This document shows, piece by piece, positions 1 through 14,800 of a stretch of DNA of 64,000 bases. The translations under genes and the position numbers were made by a program. Source of the DNA: Vespula vulgaris (lineage: Eukaryota > Arthropoda > Insecta > Hymenoptera > Vespidae). Position 1 is the first letter of the stretch, and the number at the start of each line of letters is the position of its first letter. The notes beneath the pieces are model-generated. The model did no database searches. It worked only from the letters and a program-made list of their open reading frames with translations, and was not told the DNA's origin. The stretch spans positions 4,556,001-4,620,000 of the forward strand of contig NC_066589.1 of the NCBI RefSeq assembly GCF_905475345.1, given 5' to 3'.

Positions 1-255
1 TACCGAGTGGCCGTACCCCCCACTCCGCTCTTCGTTTTCGTTGTTGCCGTCGCCGCCGCCGCAACCGCCGCTGCTGCTGTCGCTGTCGTTGCTGCCGTCG
101 CTGCTGCCGTCGCGTCGCGTCGGTCGTCGTCGGTCGTCGTCGGTCGTCGTCGGTCGTCGTCGGTCGCCGATCGTCGATCGTCGGTCGTCGTCGTCGCCGT
201 CGTCGTCACTGCCGCCGCCGCCGCTGCCGCCACTGCCGCTGCTGCCGTCGTCGCT

Positions 256-288
<33 letters not shown>

Positions 289-590
289 GTGTCGTCGTCG
301 CCGTCGTCGTCGTCGTCGCGCGGCCGGTCGCTCGCGGCTTCCCCTCCCCTTCGACAGTTTGCTCTTTCCCCACCCTAGCTCGTCATCTACCACCCTACCA
401 CCCTACTACGCTACACCCTCTCCCTCTCTCTCTCTTTCTTTCTCTCCGCGTCGCGCCGTCGTCGCAGCGGCGTATATGTGTGCGCGCGCCTCTTTCGAGC
501 GTGTGCTCGCGCGCGCACGGAGATATGCGCCCGTCGACCGCCGCCGCTCGGTGATAGAGAGTTTTGGATGGATTTAGAGCGCAGTGAAAT
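1..590 (+). promoter_or_regulatory. kibra promoter / 5' UTR region with GTC-type repeats
   Basis: This GC-rich stretch lies directly before the kibra start codon. Positions about 112-330 are an imperfect trinucleotide/heptanucleotide tandem of GTC and GGTCGTC units, followed by a pyrimidine run (about 415-450) and an alternating CG/TG stretch (about 475-520). Long frames here encode only Val/Ala/Ser/Arg runs and are repeat translations. I infer a CpG-rich promoter and 5' leader. I see no convincing TATA box, and the transcription start cannot be placed. Confidence 0.5.
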
Positions 591-718
591 ATGCCAAGGA
601 GACGGAATGGGGAGATACCGCTACCGGAAGGGTGGGACGTCGCGCAGGATTTCGACGGGAAGGTTTACTTCATCGATCACAACACAAGGAAGACTACGTG
701 GATCGATCCTAGGGACAG
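591..718 (+). CDS. kibra: kibra exon 1 (WW1)
   Basis: The exon encodes residues 1-43 and the whole first WW domain: LPEGWD, the FIDHNT core and TTWIDPRDR. It ends in phase 2 (AG) before donor gtacgt at 719. It joins exon 2 to give RFTKPQTFADC, the expected WW1-WW2 linker of Kibra proteins. Confidence 0.95.
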
Positions 719-1306
719 GTACGTCGTCTCTTCTTTTTCTTTTACATTCTCCTTCGTTTCTCTTTTTACCTTCTTCTTCTTGTATTCGCGGAAGCTTACC
801 GCTTACTTTTTCCTACTCTCTTTTTTGTTTTTCTTCCTCTCTCTCCCTCTCCCCCCTCTCTCTCTTTCTCTTTTCCTCTCCTTTCCTTCTTCTCTTTTTC
901 CCTTTTTCTCTTTCTCTCGCACTTTGAAACATCGATCGAGCGAACTCGACTAAAATGAAATAGATAGAGAAGTCAAAGATACGAAGTAAGTACTGTTGCA
1001 AGTAAGTACGTACGCGCCCGTAAGGCGCCCATGCGAGAGAGCGCGTGTGTTGTTCGCGCGTGTATTCGCGCGCGCAGCTATCCGTACCACACCGGCGCGA
1101 GTCGCCGCGCCCGCATTCCAAGCGCCAGGGCCGCCGCACAGCCGCGAGCGCCGCGCAGCGCCGCGAAAAACGCGAGAAATCTGCACTGATCAGGATCGGC
1201 CCGTTCTTCTTTCTCTCTCCTCTCTTTCTCTCTCTTTCTTTTCCTCTCTTCTTCGTTGCCATCTTTCTTCATATTTTACTATCCCTGCGCCTTTCTTTTC
1301 TTCTTT

Positions 1307-1348
<42 letters not shown>

Positions 1349-2893
1349 TCTCTCCTCCGTTGCCATCTTTGTCTACATTTTTACTATCTCTATCTTTTTT
1401 TTCTTATTCGGCATCTCTCTCTCTCTACTGCATCGAGCATATTTCTCAGCGAACGAATTTCTCGATGCAGGTAAGCGAACGCACCACGCTTGACATTTCG
1501 TTTTCTCGAGAGTAAGTACTTAGTCACATTGGCTCTCTGACATTGATAGCATTCTTGCTATAGCGCTGCATATATGCCTTGAAGTTGGCTACGCGAGGAT
1601 GCGTTCTCTCGTCCATCTCTTCGTCGTCGTCGCGACGAAGCGAAGCGTGCATTCGTGCGTCGTACTTACGTACGTACGTTCGTACGTACCAACGTACATA
1701 CGTACATACGTACGTGCGTGCGGGAATCTCGCGTTGGTGTTTACGAACCTGCTTGGAATTTCTCGCGGCTTGGCCGGCAAGCAGAGAGCGGCGAGAGTAG
1801 CGAACCTAGCGCCGACCCTCCACCACCACCATCACCATCACCACCACCATCACCATCACCTCCACCACCACCACCACCACCACCACCACCACCATCACCA
1901 TCAGCATTACCATTACCACTACCCTGCTACTACTTCACCATGACTACGCTCACTTATATAGATATCGTGAAATATCCTGCGCTTTCGGAATTCTCGCGGA
2001 ATGCAGAAAAGACGGGTCACAGCAGCGCGTTCGCATCCGCGCGCTCAAAGAAGATTCGCGCGGACGATTTCGAAATCTTATCGGTCTTATTGGAACGTAT
2101 GTCCGAGATAAAATCACGTATTGAATCTTTTCTCTTTCTTCCTCTTTTTTTTTTTTTTCGTTATTATTATTGACCTTCCACGAGGTCTTACCTTCGAAGA
2201 TTATCGTTTGAACCATTATGTCGTTTCGATTATTAATCGTCGGTTTAATGCACTTTTAATGTAGGTTAACAGGAATTAGGCGTGATCTTTATTAATTCTT
2301 CCGACGTAATATATATATATATATATTTTTTTTTTATAAGAGAAAATGAGAAGGGATATTTCTTTAGGAATTTTAGGAGTTTGTTTTTTTTTTTATTTTC
2401 CAAGATACAGCAGCACCTGTTGTGTATCATTAATAAGCATTTTATGTAATTGTCCGATGCAAAGTTATCAACCTTCTTTAATCCAGCTATTTTTTTTTTT
2501 TAACTATCTCTAGAATTATAATATTATTTGGTCGATTGATAAGTCTGTTTGTTAACCAATTATTGGATACTTAAAAATATGATTTATAGATATCGAAATG
2601 GAGTCTTGTGTAGGACGGAAAAGAACCAGAAAGAGGAAAAGAGAAAGAGAGAAATATGTCGCTCACCGACCACATTGCTTTTAGAAAGTAACGTTCGAAT
2701 GCGCCTCCTATGTTTGCTTTTTAAAGTTTACGTCGTATCTATCTCTTACTTATATTATTCGAGTCTCGTCGAGGACGTATAGATTGTGTTACATAGTTCT
2801 CGTTAGGTCTTACTGACGTCGTCCTGTTAAATTTCATGCATTCGAACGAACGTAACACTCTCTTCGTTTTGGAACGAGGATCGTATCTTTTGC

Positions 2894-2958
<65 letters not shown>

Positions 2959-5900
2959 CTTCAAAATACTTTACGAAACTTATACGACCATTATCAGTCG
3001 AGATTTATTCAGTAAGACTGAGAATTTATCCCGCAGACAGGTTATTAACTTATAGAACACAATATCGTATATTTATAATACGAGAACGCAATTTAACGTC
3101 GTATATAAGTGGCTATTTTAATCGTCCATTTCCAATTATAGGAAATTTGAATTCAGATGGTTATTATTCAATCGTCGATTTATTCATGATCGAATATTTA
3201 AGAGAAATGATGGGAAGGGAAAAAGAAACTTCAATTTTCGGGTAATATATTTTCTTTTCTTTTTTGCTTTTTAATTTTCTCTATTTTTTTTTTTTTTTTA
3301 GGAAAAGAAAAGTCACAATCGTGGCCTTGCAATATTTAAATTTGACGTTTAAGCGAACGTATCGAACGATTGAATTCGTTGGTCGCGTCGGTCGTCGAGA
3401 TTGTCCGGAAGAAGCGGCGATTAACCACCCGCCGCTTTCACTTTCGATGTTCTCGCGCGAAGCCTCGTCTACGCGCACGCCTCATCCTTGTATATGCATT
3501 TGGTATAAAGGATAAATTTTGTTGGCCCTTCATACAAAACTTTTACCGACGAAAATATATCATTTGGTCGTTGGCGAAATTTCATTGGGAATATAAAGTT
3601 CCCGTTAATTATCGGATGGGAGAAATTTGGATTCAATGAGTTTTCCTATCTTTTAATTAATGATTTATCATCGAATCCATTAATCATATGATTAAAAACG
3701 TCACTATCTCTGATCGCTTCTTAAGATCTAGTCAACGATCGAAACTTAATATTCGTAGTTATTTTTTTTCTGTTTTTTTTTTTTTTTTTTTTTTTTATTA
3801 TGGTTATTATATTTTCTTTTTTTTTTTTCGTAAGGAGTACCTTAAACACTTAATCCCGAGTCGATAAACACGTGGATCGATATCGTTAATGAATATCGAG
3901 TAAAGGCGTTTCTCGACGACAAAGAGGACTACTACCTGGCGAGATCATATTTCTGTAGAAACGCAAGCGTATTTCTTGGAAGCCGAAGTCCTACCCCAGC
4001 TGACACGCTTCACTTTAGCAAAAATAATCTAACAGCGAGAAGTCGGTGAGACAGTAGCGACTTCACTGTTAGCTCCGTTAAGAGGATTCTCCATTTGTTC
4101 GTTATTCTCTTTGGACGAGCCGGTCCTGCATGCCCGGTGTGTCCGTTTTGTTGGCCAATTTGTAACCCGTCGTTTGTCGATGTGAAAAAATATGATTTAC
4201 GACTGGTACGTCATAAATCCAGCGCACGAGGGCAGAACCGAGATAGTCAATGTCGGCTAGTAGATTTTGAGATACCGATGCGTGAACCCTTTCAAATGGT
4301 CCCGCGATACGATCGACCTTTTTCCACTTTTTCGTTCTCCTCCGATCAAACTCCGAGATCGATCGACTCGATCGGACAAATTGTACCTATCGTCTTAATA
4401 ACATTTTTCTTTTCTTTCCTTCTCTCTTCTTTCTCGATAATATATTAAGAAATACGGATTGTAAGAATTTTCTTTCCTTTTTTTTAATATCTAAATGGTG
4501 ATTGCCGTGACATCTAATATAACTTTCCATTCGACATGTTTGAACGTAGATATATGCACGTACATCTATACATATCTATACATAGACAAATACAGATGTA
4601 GGTACGTATACCTTTCTCTCTTTCTCTCTCCATATATAAATATAAAAAAAAAAGAGAGAGAGATTCGATTGGAATCGAAGTAGGAGCATGGCGGAAATGT
4701 AAAATATCTTTTTGCACATAAGTTCTCTTTAAGAGGAGAGTTCACTGTCGAACTTGTATCCTGAAATTTTGTGATCCGACCAGTAGATGGTGCTCGTCGG
4801 TACACGGCCGTCCTCGAGAGGATGGAGGAACGAGATCGGCGTATATAACGCATGCCTTCCTCCTTCCTCGGAGCCTCGAGTTCCATCGCGGAGGTGTCTT
4901 TCGTTCGAACACACGGCAGCACACGACCGATACTTGCATGGCTACGTTCGTCCTCGTAGCCCCGTGGGCGGTAGAGTAAACGCTGTGCATCTCTCACAGC
5001 CAGTTCCTCCTTTCTTCTCTGTCTTTCTCACTCTACACCTCTATATCGTATGCACATATATATATATATATATATACATGATATATATATGTGTATATAT
5101 ATATATATGTATGTACGTATGCACGTAAATACGTATGTACGTAAATATGTATGCATGTATGTATATATGTATATATGCATGTTATATGTATGTATGTATG
5201 CCTCGTGTGTACGACCCCGGCCGGTACCTAAAAATAGACCCAACCTGCTTTTAGTGCATTCTTCGTTGCGGCACGGCTATTACGCTCTTCTCTTGGCTTC
5301 GGGGAAGGGGTAGAGAGAAGGGGGAAGGGTTTGCCGGTTTTTCATGCATTTATCCCGATTATTCTTTTTCTCTATAGACCGATAATATATTACAATTCCT
5401 ATCGACCTACGAATCGCGTTACGCTTAACATTTTTTTCTTGGGTTGCCATTATTTCTTTTTTTATTGCGTCGTTTTGTATCTCTTATCGAGATAATTGTT
5501 GCATGGCCGTGGGTGGGGAGGCGAGAGGTGCATCATCCATCCATTTCGTATTTCTTTCATAAACTTTTGTAGTTTGTATATCCTACAGTATATTACAATA
5601 TGTTGTATATATGTAAATGATAAGAGATATCATGACAGAAAGAGAAACAGAGAGGGAATATATCATTAACTTTTCTTTTGTAATATTTCGTAGCGAAAAT
5701 AGAGCATTTTCGGCCGACTAAACGACTTGTTAAGAAGAACTTAACATCAGTGATAAGAGTATAGTCTTATTTAATCTTTACCTACACACACACACACACA
5801 CACATATATAGTGAGAGAGAGTGACCTTCAGGATAAGACTTGCGAAAATCCCGCAGCAGTCAACGCGTTGACGATATCTTCTTTTCGTGTCACGTGACTA

Positions 5901-8798
5901 CTGTGCTGCCACAGTATCGCAGTCACAGAAATTAGTAACGATATTCGCCATTGATATATTGTTAGAGATTCGCAACGACGCCATGTTTAATTCAGGTAGA
6001 AAACGACAAAGGAAATAAATATCTCGAAAAGTTTGACGGCCAGGCTCGTTTAACGAGATCACCAAATGAAATTTCTTTCCTTGCTAGGAGCAATCCTACT
6101 CGGTAATTCAAAAGGGTCGACGTATCTTCTTTATTTTTTGTCGTACAAATGACAGACGAACGTCCTTGCTCGAAATCTTTCAGAGACGAGTTCTACGAAG
6201 ATGAAGAAGAGGGCAAGTGCTCTTTCTCTCTCTTTCTGTCTTTCTTCGGTTCAGGATCTTTTTCCTCGCGATCCCGAAGCAAAGAATGCGTTGGGTTGCG
6301 TCTCGAGTACGTTGCAACGCAGGAACGAGAACCACTTTTCCCGGCACAATCTCACGTTCATAACGCATCGTGCCAACGGCATCTGCTTGCCATCTGTGTT
6401 TAGAAAAATCTCTTCACGGAATCTCTCTGTCTCTATTTGTCTCTCTTTCTCTCTCTGTCTCTCTTTCTTTCTACCTTACCGTGTTTTCTTTTATCTTCTC
6501 TTTCTATCTGGAAAGACTTGCTAAAAATGCAGTCTGTGTTTATAGTTTACGCATAATGCTTTTGTAGCTCTCTCTCTCTCCCTCTCTCTTTCTGTTATTT
6601 CTATGTACGTGTATATACGTGTGCGTGTTTGTGCAGTCCTATCTTCTTTTAGACGGAATTCACAGGAATCTGTTATAGAAAACACATTTGCTGACTGATT
6701 ACGTCATAGGTCGATGGTGTACCATACGATGGGAAAAGAGAGAAAGAAAGAAGGAGATAAAGAAAGAGAGAGAGAGAGAGAGAGATAATACAAATTTATT
6801 TTTCTTTCTCCAATGGAGCAGGTGTCTCGTTTATACGAGCTAAGCTTTTAACGATAAACTATGGTCGAATGCGATAATGATCTTTCTCGTGTCATGGTAC
6901 GCGTGCGTTGGTGTCAAATTCATGTCAATTTTAAAAAGATGATAAAGTAACGTTCGCCCGAGAGAAAGGTAGATAGAACCCAGGGTCTAATTATAAGACA
7001 CGTCGCTATCACGTCTTACGATTAAACACGTCGTGCTGCTCGCTCCCTTAATGACTCCTTGCTCGTTTATTAGGTACGACAGCAGGGAGTTCCTTGTACT
7101 CACGGTATATGGCGGAAAGTGCAACAGACGATTATCTTCGAAGCTACTATAAATTGTAGATCTTTAAATTTCATATGAAAATTTCAATTCGTAAAAGCAA
7201 TCCGTAGGGTATATTTTTATAGGTTTAGATCAAAACGACATAAAAAAAAGAGAATATATGACGAGGACTTTCGATTTTAAAATGGCAGACATCTAAAAAA
7301 AAAAAAAGAAAGGTTAATAGACATCTCGTTGGTGAAATATTTCATTGTTAATCATATACGATAGTCAGGTGTTTTTAAAAAATTATTTCTTCTCTTCTGT
7401 TAACTAATGATCGTTATCGGAAGAAAAAATGAAATTATCAGGTAATCTATTTATGAAGTGATTAACTATATCTAGCTCGTAATCAATCGAAATGAATATA
7501 TTTTTCGTTTTTATTTTCTCGCATAAAAATCTCAATATCTGAGCTTTCATCATTATCACAACAAATGTCATCATTAATATCGCTTGAAAAATCTGTCATT
7601 AGTCTGTAACTCTTTTTCCTACAGGTATCACAATCTTATTTTTACATTACAAACTGAGTGTCACAATCATCATCACAAATAGCTTCGTGTTTCCGATAAA
7701 TCGATCGAAAATATTTCTCTGATATAGTTAATTCTTTTTTCATTATCCATATCAAAGAAAAAAAAAAAAAAAAGACAATTAACAGAATTAATTCACGCGA
7801 AAGGCTAAATCGGAAAGCTTTTAAACGAGTTACAATTACTCTGGATTGAAACATGGGAAACGTGAGATATTCTCGTAGTTCGCTCGCGAACGAATTGGAA
7901 AATTCAAAAAAAAAAAGAAAAGAAAGAAAAGAAAAAAAAATAGAAAAAATAAAGAGAAATCACAAGAAGAAAATAACAAGATTGAAAATGAAATACGAAA
8001 TATAAATGCGAAAATTACAAACAGCGACGGTCCATTAACATTAATTCGTGAAGCCGTGTATGTCTATTGATCAGGGTCCAGAGGGGGCGGAGTTCCTTAG
8101 TCATACAGAAGCGTTCCTTTAACACGATAATAAGAACGCTTGCGTTTGACCTTCCTTAGATCACTGCATCCGAACGGCATTCCTTTATCGTGCGTTACAC
8201 AATGCGCCGTACAGAATGGTCACGACGCCTTGAGTTTTCTTTGATAGGACGAGTATCAAGGTGGCGTGCCATTCGAGATGGATTTGTGACGATGGTGGGG
8301 AGAAGAAGGGTATCGTTTATAAAGATTGAGATCCCCTACCCACCGGTTTCTACCTCGTTTTCGATCGTTTCTCCATAGGAGAGAAGTTTTCATGGCGTGC
8401 CATACGAGAGAGGCCTAGGGCAAACTCGCTTTTTTTTTCTTTATTTCTTTTTTCGTTTTTTTTTCTTTGTTTTTTTTTGTTTTGTTTCCACCACCCCTCC
8501 GCCCCGTCCTCCCTCTTTTTTTCCTCTCTCGAGCGTATTTACGCACGAGCGAGCGTGCTGTCACGTATACGCGTGCGTGAGCAAAGCCATGGCACAAATT
8601 AAGGGGCCAAGAGTGTTCCCAAACTTGGAAATTCGATACATTCCAGCGTCGTGACGCGGCCGCATGCCACGGCTACGCGCCGAGCCGAACGGCCACGAAT
8701 GGAGGCGAACGTAACCGAGGCGAGTCGAAGCGAGCCGAAGCAGGATGCCTTGCACTATGCCATAAGTACGCGTGTGTAGCGCGAGATGGGATCGCGGG

Positions 8799-8829
<31 letters not shown>

Positions 8830-11800
8830 GTATGCATGCATATGTATACGTATGTACGTACTCGTATAGTTACATTGGTTCGAACGAATACTAATACCCG
8901 GACGAATTAGCTAGCGTCTTTTTTTTCGATTAGCATGATTACTCGATTGCAGATCGACCAACCGAATCTAATCTATTCTATCGAAACGAACTCGTGTTCT
9001 CGTTTAAGTGAAATCATATTTTTAACTCGTACAGCTATATCTCTGTTTAGTCGCTTTGAACGTTTCCCTCTTCTTTTTTTATCTTACCTAGCCGCGTGAC
9101 GTAACCGACAGGACGGTATTGTGTTTGAAACAAACTCCAGAGGGAAAGAGACTTACGAGGCGAATACTTGCGGTCGTACCATCGCGTTAGCCGCATTCCG
9201 ACCGAACGGAGTTTCCTATAAACTCGCGTTACACGTACCACTTCGCCTTTCGCGAGCCAATCGTCGAGCGCGCGAATACCAGTGGAATCGTGAGAACCGT
9301 GTACGCGAGCGAATTCCACTTGCTTTACAGGTACATATAGGTATAGGGGTACGTAAGCCGATGAAAATGGAGGAACGCTTTTAACACGCTCTTAACTTGA
9401 AAATCTTAAGAATTAACGATTAATTCATTCATTCTTATTATTTGATTAAACCTACGCATATAAAGGGGGATACGATAGGAAATTGTAATATTGTCCTTTG
9501 TCGAATGAAGAACGAAAAGATATTTTATTACGAGAGATTGAGGCTTGCTTCTTCGAGTCCGTCGCCTTGTAGGTGCCGCGTATCGTTGCTAAACGCGTCG
9601 CCTTTTACTCTGGTTTTAAGAACGATAGATTGGTGGCTTTTCTCGGGTGGCCTTACGACGTCTAAACAGGTAAAAGTGCGAAAACGTGAGTGACGTATGC
9701 ATGTGCGTATCTACGTACATATCTATACACTTACATATCTATACATACATTACATACATACATTACATACATAGATACATACATGCGTACCTATGCGCAT
9801 ACATTCTTTTAGCAATGCACGCAAGTAGTGCCCTTGGGGCAGAGCCAGGTAGTCGAAGAGACACCCACGCGATTTGTATGCCCATGCATATAGGTGAGCG
9901 CGGACGGCATTATTCAGGGCCGTGTCTCTCGCCTAGCCAACAAACAAATAGCCACACCTGCGTCGATCTCGCATCCCATATAACCTCTCCCATCCCTCCC
10001 CCTTCTCTCTCTCTCTCTCTCTTAGTGCTCTCTATAAGATAAAAATCCAGCCCCCAGCGTTCTCGAATTTATTTACACGTAACACCGTACGTCAAGCTTC
10101 TTCCCTTACAAACCTCATGATTATTCGCACGGATGCCTACGTTAGTATATTTTAAAAGACTCTCGATCGAGTCTTACTTTCTATTTCCTCGTATTTTTTT
10201 TTCTATCGAATCTTTTCTTCTCCTCTCTCTTTCTTTCTTTATTTTTTGTTTCCGTCGATTCTTTCAAAGGATAAACGAAGGGACTGTATATTTTCTTTAT
10301 TTTCGTTATTCTCGCTGTCTCTAAACTTTCTCGATAGAAACATTCAATGATCGACAAATCAGGGAAAGACAAATTCCTTGTCAAGTTTTCCCGAGCTAAT
10401 TATCGAGCTTTTTTTTTCTTTATGGTGTAGAACTAATGTGAAAGGTAATTTTGTTAGAAATACGTATCGATATCGAAGTAATACGTCGTTCTTCATCGTG
10501 AATACAGCTATGCGTTAACGTTACATGTGCAACATAATGATTTCGTAATCTAGGTATGGATCGAATTATGCTGTTGTTGTCCACGTGGATCGATGAAATT
10601 GCATTTCTTATTTCTTTCGAGGCTTCCTCCTCGACGATTGTTTATTTTCATTGCCAATAATAGTAGTAGTAGTAGTAGTAGTAGTAGCAATAGTGGTGGT
10701 AATAGTGTAGTAATAGTAGTAGTGGTAGTGATAGTAGTAGTAATAGTGTAGTAATAGTAATAGTAGTAGTAGTAGCACAGCATCTATGTTACGAAGCCGT
10801 TCGGAGAAAAGACTGATTGGAGGGGGAAGCCCTCGAGAAGATTATGTAATAACCTCCTCTGACAAGTAGAAAATCGATGAACAAACGCGCGTACGATACC
10901 TCTTGAACGTGTACGTTGATTTTTGCGTTCACCATTGCATTCCTCTTAGAACTTTCTTTCGAGAAATATCATACACGAGAGATTACAAATTCTTTTCTTT
11001 TTTCCTTCGTTTTTATTTCTTCTTCTTCTTTTTTTCTTGTCTTATTGTAATCTTCGTAAAAGAACGTTTCGTCGCTAACTTTTCATAGAGAATGCATTAT
11101 TTTCTTTTTTCGCAATAAACGATCGAGTTATTCGGAAGTCAATCTTTTTCTTTTCTTTTTTTTTTTTTTTTTTTTATATTATATAATATAAAATCTTATA
11201 TTTCTGTTTGTCAACAGGAAGGAGCAACATTTTATTTTATACGCGATTATATTATGTATACATATTAAACGTTACATCTTGCAATATTTCATTGTTTACA
11301 TGTTTGAAAAATGTATAAGGTTAAACAAATGAAAATTTATAAATTCATAAATTTTCTTCGTATCTTGACTTTAATGTTGGGCGGGTCAGTTATTGAAATC
11401 ATTCGAAAGAAAATGAAGGGGGTGTTGTGCCAAATTGAAACTTGACTATCTTTAAGATCTCTGATATCATTAATTCACTGCATAGTCCTCTTAAGAGTTC
11501 GATCGCAAAAGCGAAAAAAATGAGAACGTAAGTTCGAATTCTTTCGAAATGACGACGAACGTCGTAACGATAAACTATTCTCCATAATCGGGACTGATAG
11601 TTAGAATAAAAGAAAGAAAGAGGAGGAGAAGGTGGAGGAGACGGGAAGAACGTTACGAACCCACGTACATAACTCGTACCTTTTGCGAAAGGTAATAATT
11701 TGAATCTCTCCTTAACGCGAAACTTGGCTCGGCACTTTCCATCGCTATTTAGCTCTTTTGCGACATTCACGAAATCGCCTCTGTAGGCGTTCTTTCGTAA

Positions 11801-14800
11801 ACGTTCGAGAACGACACGATCGTTCCCGTAACGTAATATCTTCTTCCTCCTTATTGTTTTTCGATTCAGCTTGCAGTTGGATCGAACGTAATTTCTCGAT
11901 ATTTAATGTCTACAAGAAATTTTCAATAATTTCGTTTCTTTACGAACAAGTAATATCTATCATAGCTATTTCATTACAAATCGAAAGAAATGAATGGAAT
12001 TCTGAATAACGATCGTATTACTGTTTGACAAAATATTTTATTGTTGAATAGAAAAAAATAAATTTACGATAATTCTCTGCTTCAATAATTATGACTATAT
12101 GACTACAAAGTATGTAAAATAAGAAAAGAATCATGCATTATAAAGTTAAAGAAGGAAGGTTTATAAAAAGTTAATAAACAAATTTTTAACGAGTTAAATA
12201 CTTTGTCACAATGAATGAAATAAATTTTCGATGTTAACAAATGAGAGAGAATGAGAAAGAGAGATGGTATTTTAACGAAACTGTTCTCTCTTCTCTCGAG
12301 CATCTAGTGAAAAATACCTCGTTGAAAAAAAAAAGACTCAGCAGCGTGCGTAAGATCACGGAGTGAAATCAGCGCATTCCTCGTCGGCCCTCTCGAGAGT
12401 CGTGCTATTGTTTCGTAGGAGACCGCCGGCGTCATTCTAAAGAGATCGCGATCCAAGTCACGAGCGATTGTACGTCTACTACCATCGTAATTATTTATAA
12501 TTGCGCTTGGATTTCATTCCTGCGGCGACGTTCATTGTTCGATAATACTTATAAACGATATTCATTCGATTGTGAAAATACACGACCGAGACAGTTGTTT
12601 ACTCCCGTGTAAAATCAAGAAAAAAATTATATATATATATATATGTACATATAGATCAAAATTGTGAAACAAGATTCTTCTATACGAATATTTTTTTTCT
12701 TTTAGATGTAATCGATATATCGTGTATCTTATGTCTGTGAGAACCAAGCAGAAGCTCGTTAGATCGTTAAAATTCTCACACTTTTTTTTCCGTCTATATC
12801 GATATCGTAATTTGATTTGAGTTCGAGAAAAAGAGAGAGAAATATTTTATGTATCAACTAGTTCGTGGTAATCTCCGATTTTGAATAATTTTCTATGCAG
12901 TAAAGAAATTTGATGTTATAATGAAAAATTATATAATTATTTCAATTTGAAATCGTTGTGGTTTCAGGGGATATAAAAATGATCTACAAGAATATAAGTA
13001 TATATATTGTTGGTTATAAATGATTATAAAGTATTTGGTTATACAAGAATTTTTGTCTTTCAATATATTTTTCAATAATAGGCAAATGTATTAATGAAAG
13101 TAGGTTGTATCCTTTGTATCGGTTAAACTCGGAAATGATAATTTCACCGATCGTTATCGTTATGATTGAAACGAATTCATTCTCGAGATATGATAAAAAT
13201 AGATAGATAAACCTATAACCATTGTAAATAAGAAAATGATTCACGTATCTAAAGACAAGTAGCTTGATGCGATAAACGTTCGAACCGTTTTTGTGGAAGA
13301 GAATATGTCAAACGCGGAATATAAAGTCTGAGTCGAAATGAAATTACACATATTGTCAATAACGAAAGAAAACCCATCGTCTCTCATATGACTCAGTCTT
13401 TTACGATACGTTGTCCGCGTTCCTTCCGCATTAATTGAATATCTTCGTTTTAAATTGCGTCCGTGCATGCAAACATAGATAGACGTACACACCTTAATCG
13501 AATTGATTAATAATCTTTAACGAATTCTGAAAAAAAGTCATTAAGATAATTTTTAAATCGAATCCGGCAATAAATAATAATTGTACTTGATTATAAACGA
13601 TTTATCGATTAAAATTTTTCACCGCGAAGTCGAAATAATATTTAATTTTAAAGACTTTCTTATCGACCGAATTGAATTTCTTTTCTACGCAATTGTTAAA
13701 AATAACGTTATAAAATGTATCACGATGAAGTGTACAGATCAAAGATTAAAAAAGAAAAAAAAATAAGGAGAAAGAAAGAGAAAAATGTCCGAAAAGGTTT
13801 GGAGTGCTACGACGTATTAAAGATAAAAGAATGTGTCTCTTCGATAAACGTCACATTTGTGTGTTTGTCGTATGTATATGTATAGACATCGGCTAGACTT
13901 TACATCGTAATCATCGCGAAAATATTCGAGGGTATGAATGTGTATAGAGATAGGAGGAACGTATAGAAGACTAAAATTTCTTAGTTATGTCTTTCTTTTT
14001 TTTTTTTTATTTTTTCTTTCTTCTTTTTTTTCTTTTTTTCTTTTATTGCATTCCTGATAAAAGATATGCGAAGAAACGAACGAAACGACGGAGGAGGAAG
14101 GAACACCGAAGGCGTGTATGACGAAACCTACGTGGAATTTCAGTGCAAAGGAAATCAAGCGGAACGTTTGTTTATTTCCTTCCACCGTCAAATTCCACTG
14201 TGGCGAGTCAATAGCGAAATAGTTTCTGTAGAGACATGGGTTTACACATTTTCCATTCCATAGAACGACAGAATATTGAAATAATTCTTTTACCATTCCT
14301 AATTTACATTTTTTATTTCGTCTAGCATTAGAAATTATTTTGAATGGTTTTCCTTTTTTTCTTTCTTTCTTTCTTACTTCTTACAACTAAATCAATTTTA
14401 ATACGTTAATATAATTATTTGTTTAATATCAAATCATTTAACTTATTATTGAACCTGATTTAACAGAAACATTATTAGTCAAGAAATAAAATGAGCTCTC
14501 TTTTACTCAAATAATAATATCTCAGAATTATTAATATTTTTGTTAATAGTTTTCAATCGTACAATCTTCCAAGTTGACGATATAAAATAAATCTTGTAAA
14601 TCTCAAATTTGTTATTATCTTTTAAATCTGCAGTTTCTAATATTTTCGTTAATTTATAAGATTAAATGTAATCCTAGACATTCTTATTAATACATACATA
14701 TATATATATATATATTTTAAATCGAGAATTGTAAAAAAATATTATTTACAAGTATATCAATATCGTCTATTCTTCGACGGAGTTAATAAATTCGGTTTAG

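Noticed and set aside
7..577. Plus-strand frames of Val/Ala/Ser/Arg and Pro/Leu/Ser
   Set aside because: Translations of the GTC-type tandem in the kibra leader; composition follows the repeat and no family motif is present.
813..1515. Overlapping frames on both strands (Arg/Glu or Ser/Leu/Phe rich)
   Set aside because: Microsatellite and pyrimidine-tract translations; complementary frames open on both strands are a sign of low complexity.
1599..2173. Poly-His / poly-Pro frames
   Set aside because: Shift-dependent translations of a CAC repeat; no splice context or conserved sequence.
5028..5313. Tyr/Ile-rich frames on both strands
   Set aside because: They encode only the TATA/GTAT repeat.
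9047..9384. Minus 90-codon and plus 87-codon mixed-composition frames
   Set aside because: Least repetitive frames in intron 1, but they overlap on opposite strands, lack recognisable motifs and have no supporting splice signals.
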